Assembly (NCBI RefSeq): GCF_012395835.1
Contig: NZ_JAAZSQ010000023.1
Coordinates: 277-63,200, forward strand
Direction of reading: 5' to 3'
Source of the DNA: Arthrobacter mobilis
GTDB lineage: Bacteria; Actinomycetota; Actinomycetes; Actinomycetales; Micrococcaceae
Length of the DNA stretch: 62,924 bases
The position numbers and the translations under genes were made by a program. Positions 16,642-25,287 of the stretch are shown piece by piece; the stretch's first letter is position 1; every line of letters begins with the position of its first letter. The notes beneath the pieces are model-generated. The model had not been told where the DNA came from. It saw only the letters and a list, made by a program, of their open reading frames with translations, and did not search any database.

Positions 16642-17643
16642 TCACAGTGCGTCGAGCACGGTGCGGATAATCCGCCCCACCGACAGCCCGTAGCGCTCAT
16701 GCAGGGTGGGCAGGGCGCCGGCTTCCAGGAACTCATCGGGCAGTGCGACGGGAACGATGCGCTTGCCGATCCCGGCCCGTACGGCTGCGCCCGCGACGGT
16801 TTCGAACAGGCCGCCGACCACCGTGTGGTTCTCCAGGGTGACCACCAAACGGTCGGTGTCGACCTCGGCCAGGACGGTCCCGGCGTCGAAGGGCTTGATG
16901 GTCGGAGTGTGCACCACGGCCACATCCACATTGTGGGCAGCGAGTTCCTTCGCCGCCTGCAGCGCCCGCATGGTCATCAGGCCGCTGGAGACGAAGACCA
17001 CGTCGTTGCCGCCGCGCAGGACCTTGGCCTTGCCCAGTTCGAAGGTGTAGTCGTACTCGTCCAGGACGGTGGGCACGTTCCCGCGCAGCAGGCGCAGGTA
17101 GGTCGGGCCCTCGCTGGCGGCCAGCTGGGGAACGGCCTGCTCGATGTCCACCGAGTCGCAGGGGTCCACGATGGTCAGGTTAGGCATGCCGCGGAAGATG
17201 GCCATGTCCTCGGTGGCCTGGTGCGAGGGTCCGTAGCCGGTGGTCAGGCCGGGCAGCCCGCCGACGATGTTCACGTTCAGGTTCGGCTCGGCGATGTCCA
17301 GGCAGAGGAAGTCGTAGGCGCGGCGGGCGGCGAACACCGAGTAGGTGGAGGCGAACGGGACCAGCCCGGTCTGGGCCATGCCGGCGGCGGCACCGAAGAG
17401 CAACTGTTCGGCCATGCCCATCTGGAAGAAGCGTTCCGGATAGGCCTGGGCGAAGATGTGCATGTCCGTGTACTTGCCCAGGTCCGCGGTCAGGCCCACG
17501 ATCTTCTCGTTTTCCTGCGCCGCCTTCACCAGGGCGTGGCCGAACGGTGCCGGGGTGGTCTTCTGGCCGGGATCGGCGAAGGAGGCGATCATCGCCGAAG
17601 TCTTCAGCTTCGGCTTGGGTGCGGCGGTTGCTGCGGTGCTCAC
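16642..17643 (-). CDS. Transketolase, C-terminal subunit
   Basis: 333 residues from a GTG at 17643 that overlaps the stop of the N-subunit gene (GTGA). It contains the pyrimidine-binding domain (about 25-195; the catalytic Glu in FQMGMAEQLLFGAAAGMA near 95) and the transketolase C-terminal domain (about 210-325). With the N-subunit it forms a split ThDP-dependent transketolase that moves two-carbon ketol units between sugars. Split enzymes of this kind occur in dedicated catabolic pathways (for example apulose-4-phosphate transketolase AptAB), besides the housekeeping single-chain enzyme. Its position in a GntR-controlled cluster supports a catabolic role. Confidence 0.92.
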   Translation of the reverse strand: MSTAATAAPKPKLKTSAMIASFADPGQKTTPAPFGHALVKAAQENEKIVGLTADLGKYTDMHIFAQAYPERFFQMGMAEQLLFGAAAGMAQTGLVPFASTYSVFAARRAYDFLCLDIAEPNLNVNIVGGLPGLTTGYGPSHQATEDMAIFRGMPNLTIVDPCDSVDIEQAVPQLAASEGPTYLRLLRGNVPTVLDEYDYTFELGKAKVLRGGNDVVFVSSGLMTMRALQAAKELAAHNVDVAVVHTPTIKPFDAGTVLAEVDTDRLVVTLENHTVVGGLFETVAGAAVRAGIGKRIVPVALPDEFLEAGALPTLHERYGLSVGRIIRTVLDAL

Positions 17644-18524
17644 TTGGTGTCTCCTTCGTATCCGGCGGTCAGCTGCTCGCGGCAGATCTGCCATTCGTGT
17701 TCCTCGATGCGCATGAAGTGCGCCTTCTCCCGGTCCTCCAGCAGCGGCACCCCGCGGCCAATCCTGGTGTCGCAGAGGATGACCGAGGGCTGGCCCTCCG
17801 GCACGGCCTGCGCTGCCGCGGCGTCGAAGGCGGCCAGCAGGGCGGCGACGTCGTTGCCGTCGATGCGCTGGACGAACCAGCCGCAGGCGGCCCACTTGTC
17901 CGCGACCGGTTCGGTCCGCAGCACACTGTCGGTCTTGCCGTCGGCCTGCAGGGCGTTGATGTCCACGATCGCGGTCAGGTTGCCCAGCTGGTGATGATGC
18001 GCGCCCATCGCGGCTTCCCAAGTGGAGCCTTCGTCCAGCTCGCCGTCGGAAAGGAAGTTGAACACGCGGGCCGGGGATCCCTGGTGGCGCAGCCCAAGGG
18101 CGGTGCCGACGGCGATGGTCAGGCCGTGTCCGAGCGAGCCGCCGGAGATTTCCATGCCCGGGGTGTAGGTGGACATGCCCGACATCGGCAGGCGGGAATC
18201 GTCCGAGCCGTAGGTCTCCAGTTCGGCCACCGGCACGATGCCGGCCTCTGCGAGTGCGGCGTAGTGCCCGATCGCGTAGTGGCCGGTGGAGAGCAGGAAC
18301 CGGTCCCGGCCTTCCCACTCCGGATCATCGGCCCGGTAGCGCAGCTGGTCCGCGTAGACCGCGGCGAGGATGTCGGCGGCGTCGAGCGCCTGGCCCACAT
18401 AGCCCTGTCCCTGCGCCTGGCCCATGTTCAGCACGTGGTGGCGCATCCGGTAGGCCGCGGCTTCGACACGGCTCCGCCGCGACATCGCGGCCCCTGGATT
18501 CTGGACGGTATCGGTGAGTGTCAA
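17640..18524 (-). CDS. Transketolase, N-terminal subunit
   Basis: 294 residues, TTG start at 18524 with GGAAGGAAA upstream. This is the ThDP pyrophosphate-binding half: STGHYAIGHYAALAE, GGSLGHGLTIAVG and the metal/diphosphate motif, which here reads SDGELDEGSTWEA instead of the usual GDGE..G..WEA, so the first Gly is Ser. The DxN of the metal site is present (IVDINALQADG). It is translationally coupled to the C-subunit and follows the MHS transporter gene on the same strand (82-base gap), so transporter and enzyme are probably co-transcribed. Confidence 0.92.
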   Translation of the reverse strand: MTLTDTVQNPGAAMSRRSRVEAAAYRMRHHVLNMGQAQGQGYVGQALDAADILAAVYADQLRYRADDPEWEGRDRFLLSTGHYAIGHYAALAEAGIVPVAELETYGSDDSRLPMSGMSTYTPGMEISGGSLGHGLTIAVGTALGLRHQGSPARVFNFLSDGELDEGSTWEAAMGAHHHQLGNLTAIVDINALQADGKTDSVLRTEPVADKWAACGWFVQRIDGNDVAALLAAFDAAAAQAVPEGQPSVILCDTRIGRGVPLLEDREKAHFMRIEEHEWQICREQLTAGYEGDTK

Positions 18525-18606
18525 CGTGGTTTCCTTCCGGGAAAAGTACGACGGCGGCAGACCGGGGTGGGAGGCAGTCCCACCCCGGCCCGCTCAAGCT
18601 GGTGGA

Positions 18607-19947
18607 TCAGACAGTGGCTTTGGACGGACTGGCAGTGGCCTCGGCCTCGTCGGCCAGCCGGCGCTCGCGCCGCCCCCAGGTTTCGCGGGTTGCCAGCGCG
18701 GCCCAGAGGCCGATGGCGCCGTAGGCGCTGAACAGCAGCGCCGGGCCCATCCAGCCCAGGGCGACGAACAGCAGCGTGGTGATGAAGGGCGTGAAGCCCG
18801 AGACCATGGCCGAGATCTGGTACGCCAGCGAGGCGCCGGAGGACCGGGTCTTGGCCTGGAAGAGCTCCGGGAACCAGGCACCCTGGGCGCCGGCCAGCGA
18901 GTTCTGGCAGACCGCGTAGGAGATGACGATGGTGGCGATGATGAAGAGGAACATGCCGGTGTTGACCAGCAGGAACATCGGGATGCCGAACAGCACCGCG
19001 AACGCCGTGGACCAGATGTAGACCGGGCGGCGGCCCACCTTGTCCGTCAGCCGGGCCCAGGCCATTGTGGCGAAGATGCCGATTGCGGAGGCGATGCAGA
19101 GGGCGATGAGGGTCTGGGTCTTGTCGGCCAGTTCCGAGCTGTGCAGGTAGGAAATCATGTAGGTCACGGACACGGCGTAGCCGGCGGTCTCCGCAATGCG
19201 CAGGCCGATGCCGCGCACGATGTTCCGCCAGTCCTCCCGGACCACCTGGACGATCGGGGACTTGACGATGTCGCCGTGCTCCTTGACGTCCTCGAAGACC
19301 GGGGACTCGGGAACCTTCGAACGGATGATCAGGCCGACGCCGACGAGGACGATGCTGGCCAGGAACGGTACGCGCCAGGCCCACTCGTCACCCAGCTGCA
19401 CACTGAACAGGAAGACCAGGTTGGCCAGCAGCAGGCCTACCGGGAAGCCGGCCTGGACGATGCCGGTGTACTGGCCCTTCTTCTTCCACGGCGCGTGCTC
19501 ATAGCTCATCAGGATGGCCCCGCCCCATTCGGCGCCGAAGGCCAGGCCCTGGATCACGCGGACGATCACGAGCAGTGCCGGCGCCAGGAGGCCGACCTGT
19601 GCGTAGGTCGGCAGCAGGCCGATGGCGAAGGTGGCAAGGCCCATCAGGATCAGCGAGGCCACCAGCACCGGCTTCCGGCCCACCTTGTCCCCCAGGTGCC
19701 CGCCGATAATGCCGCCCAGCGGGCGGGCGGCGAAGCCGACGCCGAGGGTGGCGAACGCCAGAAGGGTCCCGGCCAGCGGGTCGCCGCCGGGGAAGAAGGC
19801 GGTGCCGAAGTAGAGCGCGGCGGCGGTGCCGAAGCCGATGAAGTCGTAGGTCTCAATTACTGCGCCGACGCCGGATCCGACAGCAACGCGCCGGGCATCC
19901 TTGGTGCCGTGTACCGGTCCACGCATGGCGAGAGCTTCACTGCTCAT
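18607..19947 (-). CDS. MFS metabolite:H+ symporter (MHS family)
   Basis: 446 residues from the ATG at 19947 with AAAGG upstream. About 12 membrane segments; near the N-terminus ETYDFIGFGTAAAL and the GDKVGRKPVL loop between helices 2 and 3 are the MHS signature. The loop between helices 8 and 9 repeats it (LTDKVGRRPVY). Family members carry small organic acids, osmolytes or polyols into the cell with protons. It is first in the minus-strand arm of the locus, directly downstream of the GntR operators, so it probably brings in the locus substrate. Confidence 0.9.
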   Translation of the reverse strand: MSSEALAMRGPVHGTKDARRVAVGSGVGAVIETYDFIGFGTAAALYFGTAFFPGGDPLAGTLLAFATLGVGFAARPLGGIIGGHLGDKVGRKPVLVASLILMGLATFAIGLLPTYAQVGLLAPALLVIVRVIQGLAFGAEWGGAILMSYEHAPWKKKGQYTGIVQAGFPVGLLLANLVFLFSVQLGDEWAWRVPFLASIVLVGVGLIIRSKVPESPVFEDVKEHGDIVKSPIVQVVREDWRNIVRGIGLRIAETAGYAVSVTYMISYLHSSELADKTQTLIALCIASAIGIFATMAWARLTDKVGRRPVYIWSTAFAVLFGIPMFLLVNTGMFLFIIATIVISYAVCQNSLAGAQGAWFPELFQAKTRSSGASLAYQISAMVSGFTPFITTLLFVALGWMGPALLFSAYGAIGLWAALATRETWGRRERRLADEAEATASPSKATV

Positions 19948-20000
19948 GGATTTACCTTTCGGAACGATGCCGGAAGCGGAACGGGAAACCCCTCCGGCAC

Positions 20001-20108
20001 TGTTGACAGTCAACAGGATATGGCAACCAGTGTGAGCCGCACCACTCGTCAGTGTCAACAGTTAACAGGATTGGGTTTTTTCGGTTGACTGTTAACAGTC
20101 GACTAACC
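20001..20108. promoter_or_regulatory. Divergent GntR-controlled promoter with three operators
   Basis: Three sites lie between the MHS transporter and the TIM-barrel gene: a perfect 15-base palindrome TGTTGACAGTCAACA (20001-20015), a near copy TGTCAACAGTTAACA (20053-20067) and a perfect GACTGTTAACAGTC (20087-20100). All share the core found before the GntR gene. An AT-rich GGGTTTTTTC lies between the second and third. Confidence 0.75.
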
Positions 20109-20159
20109 TATGGTGGTGGGCATCACAATTAGCGTTCCCACACCTCCCAAGGACCCACG

Positions 20160-20987
20160 ATGACGTTCCACCCCCGGCTCGGTTGCTCTTCGATCAGCTT
20201 CCGCCACCTGGACCTGGCGTCCGCCCTGGACACCATGGCAGGTCTTGGCTTCGGCGAAATGGACCTGGGCGCGCTGCCCGGCGTGTGCGACCACGTGCCG
20301 TACCAGCTGGACGAGGCGGCGGTGGCCGCCTCCGCCCGCACCGTGCAGGCATCCGGGCTCACCGTCCGCTCGATCAACGGGGATATCGGCGACCTGAACC
20401 GTCCCCTTGGCGCAACAGATCGCAGCGCACGCACCGGCCACCTGCAGCTGCTGCTCGCCCTGGCCGTGCAGACCGGCGCCCGGGCCCTGGTACTGCCGTG
20501 CGGAGCACTCAGCCACGAGCCGGTCCGCTCCTTGGCCGAGGATCTGGACCTGGTGGCCGCGGAACTGGCAGCCGCCGCCGCCCTGGCCGCGGACGCCGGC
20601 ATTGAGCTGTGGACCGAATCCCTGCATTTCTTCCGGCTCTGCTGGAACACACAACTGGCACGGCAGCTGACCGAACGGCTGGCCGGCACCGGCGTGGGCG
20701 TCGTCATGGATTTCAGTCATATTGTCGCCTCCGGCGGCGACCCGGAGCAGTTCGTCGACCTCTTCCACCCGCAGATCCGCCACGTGCACCTGCGCGACGC
20801 CGTGCCGGGGAACATCAACCTCAGCATCGGCAACGGAGCCGCCAACTTCGAGGCCGGCCTGAAGGCGCTCGCCGGCATGGGCTACGCCGGGCACTTCTCG
20901 CTCGAACTGGAAACCCGCGACGTCACCAACGCCGAACGTCCCGCCGCCGCCGCCCGGGCCGCCGCCTACATCTCGGACCTGATCTAG
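20160..20987 (+). CDS. TIM-barrel sugar isomerase/epimerase
   Basis: 275 residues, ATG at 20160 with AAGGA upstream. It belongs to the AP-endonuclease-2/xylose-isomerase-like TIM barrel family. The expected metal ligands can be seen in order: Glu in WTESLHF (near 160), Asp in MDFSHI (near 183), His in HVHLRDA (near 208) and Glu in SLELETRD (near 255). Such enzymes interconvert ketoses or keto-acids in sugar catabolism. It is first in the plus-strand arm, transcribed divergently from the transporter, and is followed by a dehydrogenase. Confidence 0.86.
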   Translation: MTFHPRLGCSSISFRHLDLASALDTMAGLGFGEMDLGALPGVCDHVPYQLDEAAVAASARTVQASGLTVRSINGDIGDLNRPLGATDRSARTGHLQLLLALAVQTGARALVLPCGALSHEPVRSLAEDLDLVAAELAAAAALAADAGIELWTESLHFFRLCWNTQLARQLTERLAGTGVGVVMDFSHIVASGGDPEQFVDLFHPQIRHVHLRDAVPGNINLSIGNGAANFEAGLKALAGMGYAGHFSLELETRDVTNAERPAAAARAAAYISDLI

Positions 20988-21039
20988 GTCCCCAACATCT
21001 ACCGGACCACTACCTCTGCACACCACTCAAAGGAGCATC

Positions 21040-21813
21040 ATGACCACCATCCAGCGCACCGCCGTCATCACCGGGGCCACCTCCGAACGCGGCATCGGCC
21101 TGACCGTCGCCCGCCGCTACGCCCGGGAAGGCTGGGCCGTCGTCATTCTGGACCTCGACGGCGAGAAGTCGGCCAAGACCGCTGCCGAGATCGGCAATGA
21201 GTTCGCCGTGCCGGCCTTCGGGTACGAAATCGATGTCGCCAACGAAGCCTCCGTGGCAGCGGCCCGCGACGCCGTCGACGCCGAGGTCCGTTCCGGCAGC
21301 CTGCCGGCCGTCGGCGCCCTGGCGAACATTGCCGGCATCACCTCGCCCGTTCCGTTCCTGGAGACCACCCTGGAACTGTGGAACAAGGTCATGGCCGTCA
21401 ACGCCACCGGCACCTACCTGGTCACCAAGGCCTTCCTGCCCGGCATGATCGAAAACGGCTGGGGACGCATCGTGAACATGTCCTCCGTCTCCGCCCAGCG
21501 CGGCGGCGGCGTCTTCGGCAAGGTCCCCTACTCCTCGGCCAAGGCCGCCGTCCTGGGCTTCACCAAGGCCCTGGCCCGCGAGCTGGGCGACACCGGAGTG
21601 ACCGTCAACGCGGTGACCCCCGGCGCCGTCGATACCAATATCCGCGTCGGGACCACCCCGGAACTCGAAGCGGCGATCGCCCGGGACATTCCGCTGGGGC
21701 GCACCGCCAGCACCGAGGAAGTGGCAGCGGTCATCACTTTCCTCTCCAGCGAGGACGCCTCCTACCTGACCGGCACCACCGTCGACATCAACGGCGGCAG
21801 CCACATGCACTAA
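21040..21813 (+). CDS. Short-chain dehydrogenase/reductase (SDR)
   Basis: 257 residues, ATG at 21040 with AAAGGAG upstream. Classical SDR: cofactor motif TGATSERGIG near 11-20, DVAN near 68, NIAG near 95, catalytic Ser in MSSVSAQ near 147, YSSAK (Tyr and Lys) near 165-169, and a C-terminal YLTGTTVDINGG. The acidic residue after the second strand (DLDGEK) favours NAD(H). It would oxidise or reduce a hydroxyl group in the substrate of the GntR locus, before or after the TIM-barrel isomerase. A terminator hairpin follows at 21889. Confidence 0.92.
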   Translation: MTTIQRTAVITGATSERGIGLTVARRYAREGWAVVILDLDGEKSAKTAAEIGNEFAVPAFGYEIDVANEASVAAARDAVDAEVRSGSLPAVGALANIAGITSPVPFLETTLELWNKVMAVNATGTYLVTKAFLPGMIENGWGRIVNMSSVSAQRGGGVFGKVPYSSAKAAVLGFTKALARELGDTGVTVNAVTPGAVDTNIRVGTTPELEAAIARDIPLGRTASTEEVAAVITFLSSEDASYLTGTTVDINGGSHMH

Positions 21814-21888
21814 CCGGCGGGGATCCCTGCTGCCTGGCCGCGGTCCAGTACCGGAGGGATTCTGCTGCGCCCTTCACGCGCGGCTGCC

Positions 21889-21927
21889 CCGTGCCGTCCC
21901 CGGAGCCGTCCGCCGGGGACGGCACGG
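21889..21927 (+). terminator. Hairpin after the SDR gene
   Basis: A 13-bp perfect stem CCGTGCCGTCCCC (21889-21901) pairs with 21915-21927 around a 13-base loop. There is no T tract, but the strength and position after the last plus-strand gene of the locus suggest transcription termination. Confidence 0.6.
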
Positions 21928-22086
21928 ACCTGTCCGGCCTCCGCCTTGCTGCTCTGCAGCACGCGCCGAGGCCTTGCATGAGGAGAACACCGCCGCCACA
22001 GCCCGGCGCGCCCGCGGTGTCTTGACCCGGCCCGGTGATGGTGGAAAGCTGGCGGGCACTTGAGGACTTCTTCCTAGGCGGCGCTG

Positions 22087-23235
22087 ATGCGGGCAATGGT
22101 ATATCGCGGGCCCTACAAGGTCCGGGTGGAGGAGAAGGACGTTCCGCCGATCGAACACCCCAATGATGCGATCGTGCGCGTGACCCTGGCGGCGATCTGC
22201 GGGTCGGACCTGCACCTGTACCACGGCATGATGCCGGACACCCGGGTGGGCATGACCTTTGGGCACGAGTTCATCGGCGTCGTCGAGCAGGTGGGCCCGT
22301 CGGTGCGGAACCTCCAGCCGGGCGACCGGGTGATGGTGCCCTTCAATATCTACTGCGGCTCGTGCTACTTCTGTGCGCGCGGGCTGTATTCCAACTGCCA
22401 CAACGTCAATCCCAATGCCACGGCCGTCGGGGGCATCTACGGCTATTCGCACACCTGCGGCGGGTACGACGGCGGGCAGGCCGAGTACGTGCGCGTCCCC
22501 TTCGCCGACGTCGGGCCAAGCCTCATTCCGGACTGGATGGACGACGAGGATGCGCTGCTGCTCACCGATGCCCTGCCCACCGGCTACTTCGGCGCCCAGC
22601 TCGGCGACATCTCCGAAGGGGACACGGTGGTGGTCTTCGGTGCCGGCCCGGTGGGACTGTTCGCCGCCAAGTCTGCCTGGTTCATGGGTGCCGGGCGCGT
22701 CATCGTGATCGACCATCTGGAGTACCGGCTGGAAAAGGCCCGCACGTTCGCCCACGCCGAGACCTACAACTTCACCGAGTACGACGACATCGTCGTGCAC
22801 CTGAAGAAGGCCACCGGCTACCTCGGGGCCGATGTGGCCATCGACGCGGTGGGTGCGGAGGCCGACGGCAACTTCCTCCAGCACGTCCTGGCCGCGAAGA
22901 TCAAGCTGCAGGGCGGCTCCCCGGTGGCGCTGAACTGGGCGATCGACTCGGTCCGCAAGGGCGGGACCGTCTCCGTCATGGGTGCCTACGGGCCGATCTT
23001 CAGCGCCGTCAAGTTCGGCGACGCCCTGAACAAGGGGCTGACCCTGCGGATGAACCAGTGTCCGGTCAAGCGCCAGTGGCCGCGCCTGTTCGAGCACATC
23101 CGCAACGGCTACCTCAAGCCCAGCGACATTGTCACGCACCGCATTCCGCTCGAGCATATCGCCGAGGGGTACCACATGTTCTCGGCCAAGCTCGACAATT
23201 GCATCAAGCCGGTGATCGTTCCGGGCGCCGGCTGA
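22087..23235 (+). CDS. Zinc-dependent alcohol dehydrogenase (threonine/formaldehyde dehydrogenase-like)
   Basis: 382 residues. The medium-chain dehydrogenase plan is complete: catalytic zinc ligands in ICGSDLHLY (Cys near 38) and GHEFIG (His, Glu near 62), structural zinc cysteines in [16 protein letters not shown], and the Rossmann motif [15 protein letters not shown] near 188. The [17 protein letters not shown] insertion is typical of the glutathione-independent formaldehyde/alcohol dehydrogenase-like group. NAD(P)-dependent, cytosolic; substrate unknown. It is followed 16 bases later by a small unknown gene, probably in one operon. Confidence 0.9.
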   Translation: MRAMVYRGPYKVRVEEKDVPPIEHPNDAIVRVTLAAICGSDLHLYHGMMPDTRVGMTFGHEFIGVVEQVGPSVRNLQPGDRVMVPFNIYCGSCYFCARGLYSNCHNVNPNATAVGGIYGYSHTCGGYDGGQAEYVRVPFADVGPSLIPDWMDDEDALLLTDALPTGYFGAQLGDISEGDTVVVFGAGPVGLFAAKSAWFMGAGRVIVIDHLEYRLEKARTFAHAETYNFTEYDDIVVHLKKATGYLGADVAIDAVGAEADGNFLQHVLAAKIKLQGGSPVALNWAIDSVRKGGTVSVMGAYGPIFSAVKFGDALNKGLTLRMNQCPVKRQWPRLFEHIRNGYLKPSDIVTHRIPLEHIAEGYHMFSAKLDNCIKPVIVPGAG

Positions 23236-23251
23236 GGGAAGGAGCACGGTC

Positions 23252-23827
23252 ATGCCGTACACGGCCGACAAGCCGGAGCGACCGCCGACGGGCGAGGAAC
23301 TGCGGGCGCGCATCCCCGGATGGGGCGCGGACCTGGACCCGAAGGACCGGCCGGCGGTGCCGCGGGAGAGGTTCGATCCGGGGGCGAGCGGGGCTCACTG
23401 GGACTTCCCGGAACGCCAGGAGGAAAAGTGGCCGCGCGAGAGGTCGATCGAGCACAAGATCCTGCCTCCCGTTTTCGGTACCTCCTGCCCGCCCAAGGGC
23501 ATCTCCGGGCCCCTCCGGCAATTCGCCTACCGGCGGTACAGCGAGGGGCGGGCGGCGCACTGGCTGCTCCTGATAGTGGCCGACCGGGTCGATGCCTGGG
23601 AAAGCCACCTGCGCTCCTTCCTCACGCTGCGCCCGGATAATCCGGTCACCGAGTCCGGCGTGCTCAGCGAATTTTCCCGCCACGGCATCTCCTCGCGCTT
23701 CGGCCGCAGGCGCACTGACGTGAAGCACCAATGGATGGACCCGGTCATCGTCGGGGGTCCGTGGGTGCTGGCCGGCGGCGCTGCCGTCGCCGTGCTCAGG
23801 GCGGTGCGCAGGCGCCGCCGCGCCTAA
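23252..23827 (+). CDS. Unknown protein with C-terminal membrane segment
   Basis: 191 residues, ATG at 23252 with GGGAAGGAG upstream. The first half is charged and rich in Pro, Glu and Arg (for example [20 protein letters not shown]). The middle has a helical segment around [24 protein letters not shown], and the end has one hydrophobic segment ([18 protein letters not shown]) before an Arg-rich tail, so a single C-terminal anchor is likely. It is co-directional with and close to the alcohol dehydrogenase. No family with a known function is recognised. Confidence 0.75.
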   Translation: MPYTADKPERPPTGEELRARIPGWGADLDPKDRPAVPRERFDPGASGAHWDFPERQEEKWPRERSIEHKILPPVFGTSCPPKGISGPLRQFAYRRYSEGRAAHWLLLIVADRVDAWESHLRSFLTLRPDNPVTESGVLSEFSRHGISSRFGRRRTDVKHQWMDPVIVGGPWVLAGGAAVAVLRAVRRRRRA

Positions 23828-23914
23828 AACCCGGCGCCTTCCCTGTCCGCCGCTGCGCAGCACGGCTTGTACTGTTGCCGGAGTGGATGGGGGCTTGTGA
23901 AAAAGTGAAGTATC

Positions 23915-24180
23915 CAACGCCAAGGTTTTGCCGCCGGCGAGGTGGATGTGTTCCCATCCCGGGGGCGAGAGGAACTGCAGGAGATCAGGATCCGTGGTGC
24001 CGCCGTCGCTGTTCAGGGTGGTGATGGTGCGGTCGAGGCAGACGGTGTTCCGGAAAACGATGGCGGCGGTGAGGAGGTTCAGCCCGCTGGCAGGGTAGCG
24101 CTGTTGTTCGAAGGAACGGTCGCGGATTTCGCCGAGCCGGTTGAAGAAGACGGCCTGGGCCCGGGGGTTCCATGCTTCCG
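23915..24180 (-). mobile_element. Tn3-family transposase C-terminal fragment
   Basis: The minus-strand translation contains [20 protein letters not shown], then [20 protein letters not shown], then [18 protein letters not shown]. This is the conserved end of the large Tn3-type DDE transposase (FFGQRGELRDR..., ASALNLVTNAIVVWNT..., LSPLGWEHINLTGDY). Only about 90 of roughly 1000 codons are left. No resolvase and no 38-bp terminal repeats were seen. It is a dead relic that marks an old insertion between the alcohol dehydrogenase operon and the hydrolase. Confidence 0.75.
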
Positions 24181-24242
24181 GACCGGCAGCTTGGCCGGTG
24201 TGGTGCCAGCAGGCATTGTCGGCTCCTTGTGGTTTTGACCCG

Positions 24243-25112
24243 TCACCGAGGTTCCAGCGCCGCCCGCAGGGCATCAATGAAGGCGGCCGGCTGCTCGAAG
24301 GCGGGATCGTCACGGCAGTCATCGATCACGTGCAGCGCCCATCCGTAGCGGGCAGCGGCCGCCTCAACGGTTTTGAGCCGTACCTGCAGGTCGTGGCGTC
24401 CGTGAATCAGCGTGGTCGGAACATCGATCCTGGCCAAGTCGCCCGGCGGGATCGGCCGGACGCCCAAGCCCGCCAGCTGCCGGCGCACTGCCGACTGCAC
24501 GCTCGCGGTACGTACCCGATCGAGCGCGTAGTCCATCAGCGGCTCCCAGCTGTCGCCAGTCTGCCGCCGGAGCTGCTCCCGATCCAGGAAACATTGGTCA
24601 AAGAGTCGATCCCGGCTCTTGGCCGTGGGCCGGGCCATGAAGCCCATCATGGGTACTGCAAAGCTCGGCGACGGCCGGTACCAGGCCAGACCCATCGTAT
24701 CGACGAGCACCAGATGGGCGATGCGATGGCCGTGGGCAGCCGCATACCGGGCAGCGATGGCGCCGCCAAGCAAGTGCCCTGCCAACACAGGCGGGGAATC
24801 GCACGTCTGGTCGATGAGTTCGTCGAGCCATTCCAGCACACCCTCCGCATCGAGCCGGGTTCCGGCGTCGATTTTCGATGCGCCTTGCCCGGGCAGATCC
24901 GGTATGACCAGATGGTGTGCCCTCATCAGTTCGGGTATCACGCGGAGCCAGACAGCAGCGAATTCTCCGTGTCCGTGCAGCAGCACGAGGGGTGGGCCGT
25001 CGCCGCCCTCCAGCACGGCAGTGGAGACCCCATTGAGCTCGCGGATCTTTTCTGCCAGTGGGATCGCGGCGAGCATGCGCTCCCGCGTCTGGTTCCCGTC
25101 ATTCCTGTTCAT
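24243..25112 (-). CDS. Alpha/beta-hydrolase-fold protein lacking Ser and His of the triad
   Basis: 289 residues from the ATG at 25112 (AGGTGAGG upstream; GTG at 25121 also possible). The fold is clear: [10 protein letters not shown] oxyanion region, [14 protein letters not shown], and the acid segment IHGRHDLQV. However the nucleophile elbow reads GHLLGG instead of GHSLGG (Leu near 114, codon TTG where TCG would be Ser). The C-terminal GHD is CRDD, so the catalytic His is also lost. The protein is otherwise full length with normal codon use, which suggests a kept non-catalytic role such as ligand binding. It is the downstream partner of the TPR-LuxR regulator at 25288 on the same strand. Confidence 0.85.
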   Translation of the reverse strand: MNRNDGNQTRERMLAAIPLAEKIRELNGVSTAVLEGGDGPPLVLLHGHGEFAAVWLRVIPELMRAHHLVIPDLPGQGASKIDAGTRLDAEGVLEWLDELIDQTCDSPPVLAGHLLGGAIAARYAAAHGHRIAHLVLVDTMGLAWYRPSPSFAVPMMGFMARPTAKSRDRLFDQCFLDREQLRRQTGDSWEPLMDYALDRVRTASVQSAVRRQLAGLGVRPIPPGDLARIDVPTTLIHGRHDLQVRLKTVEAAAARYGWALHVIDDCRDDPAFEQPAAFIDALRAALEPR

Positions 25113-25287
25113 TCTCCTCACCTGTTCTGCTCAATTCGTTCCCTTTGCTTGAGCATCCCACCGGGGCGTCCGGCCCCGCATCGGGAATTCAGACCATCCG
25201 AACCGGCCGACGGCAATGGGCAATTGTGCGTATGGCCCAGGGCGGGAGCAGGTGGTAGCTGGTCAGGAAGTTGGCGTGGCGCCTCGG

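Noticed and set aside
18514-20088. A 524-codon plus-strand open frame rich in Asp, Glu, Gly and Arg
   Set aside because: It is antisense to the MHS transporter; composition and lack of domains show it is a shadow frame.
23204-24322. A 372-codon minus-strand frame covering the Tn3 fragment
   Set aside because: Only the middle part is transposase; the ends are antisense to the hypothetical gene at 23252 and overlap the hydrolase 3' end. The frame as a whole is accidental.
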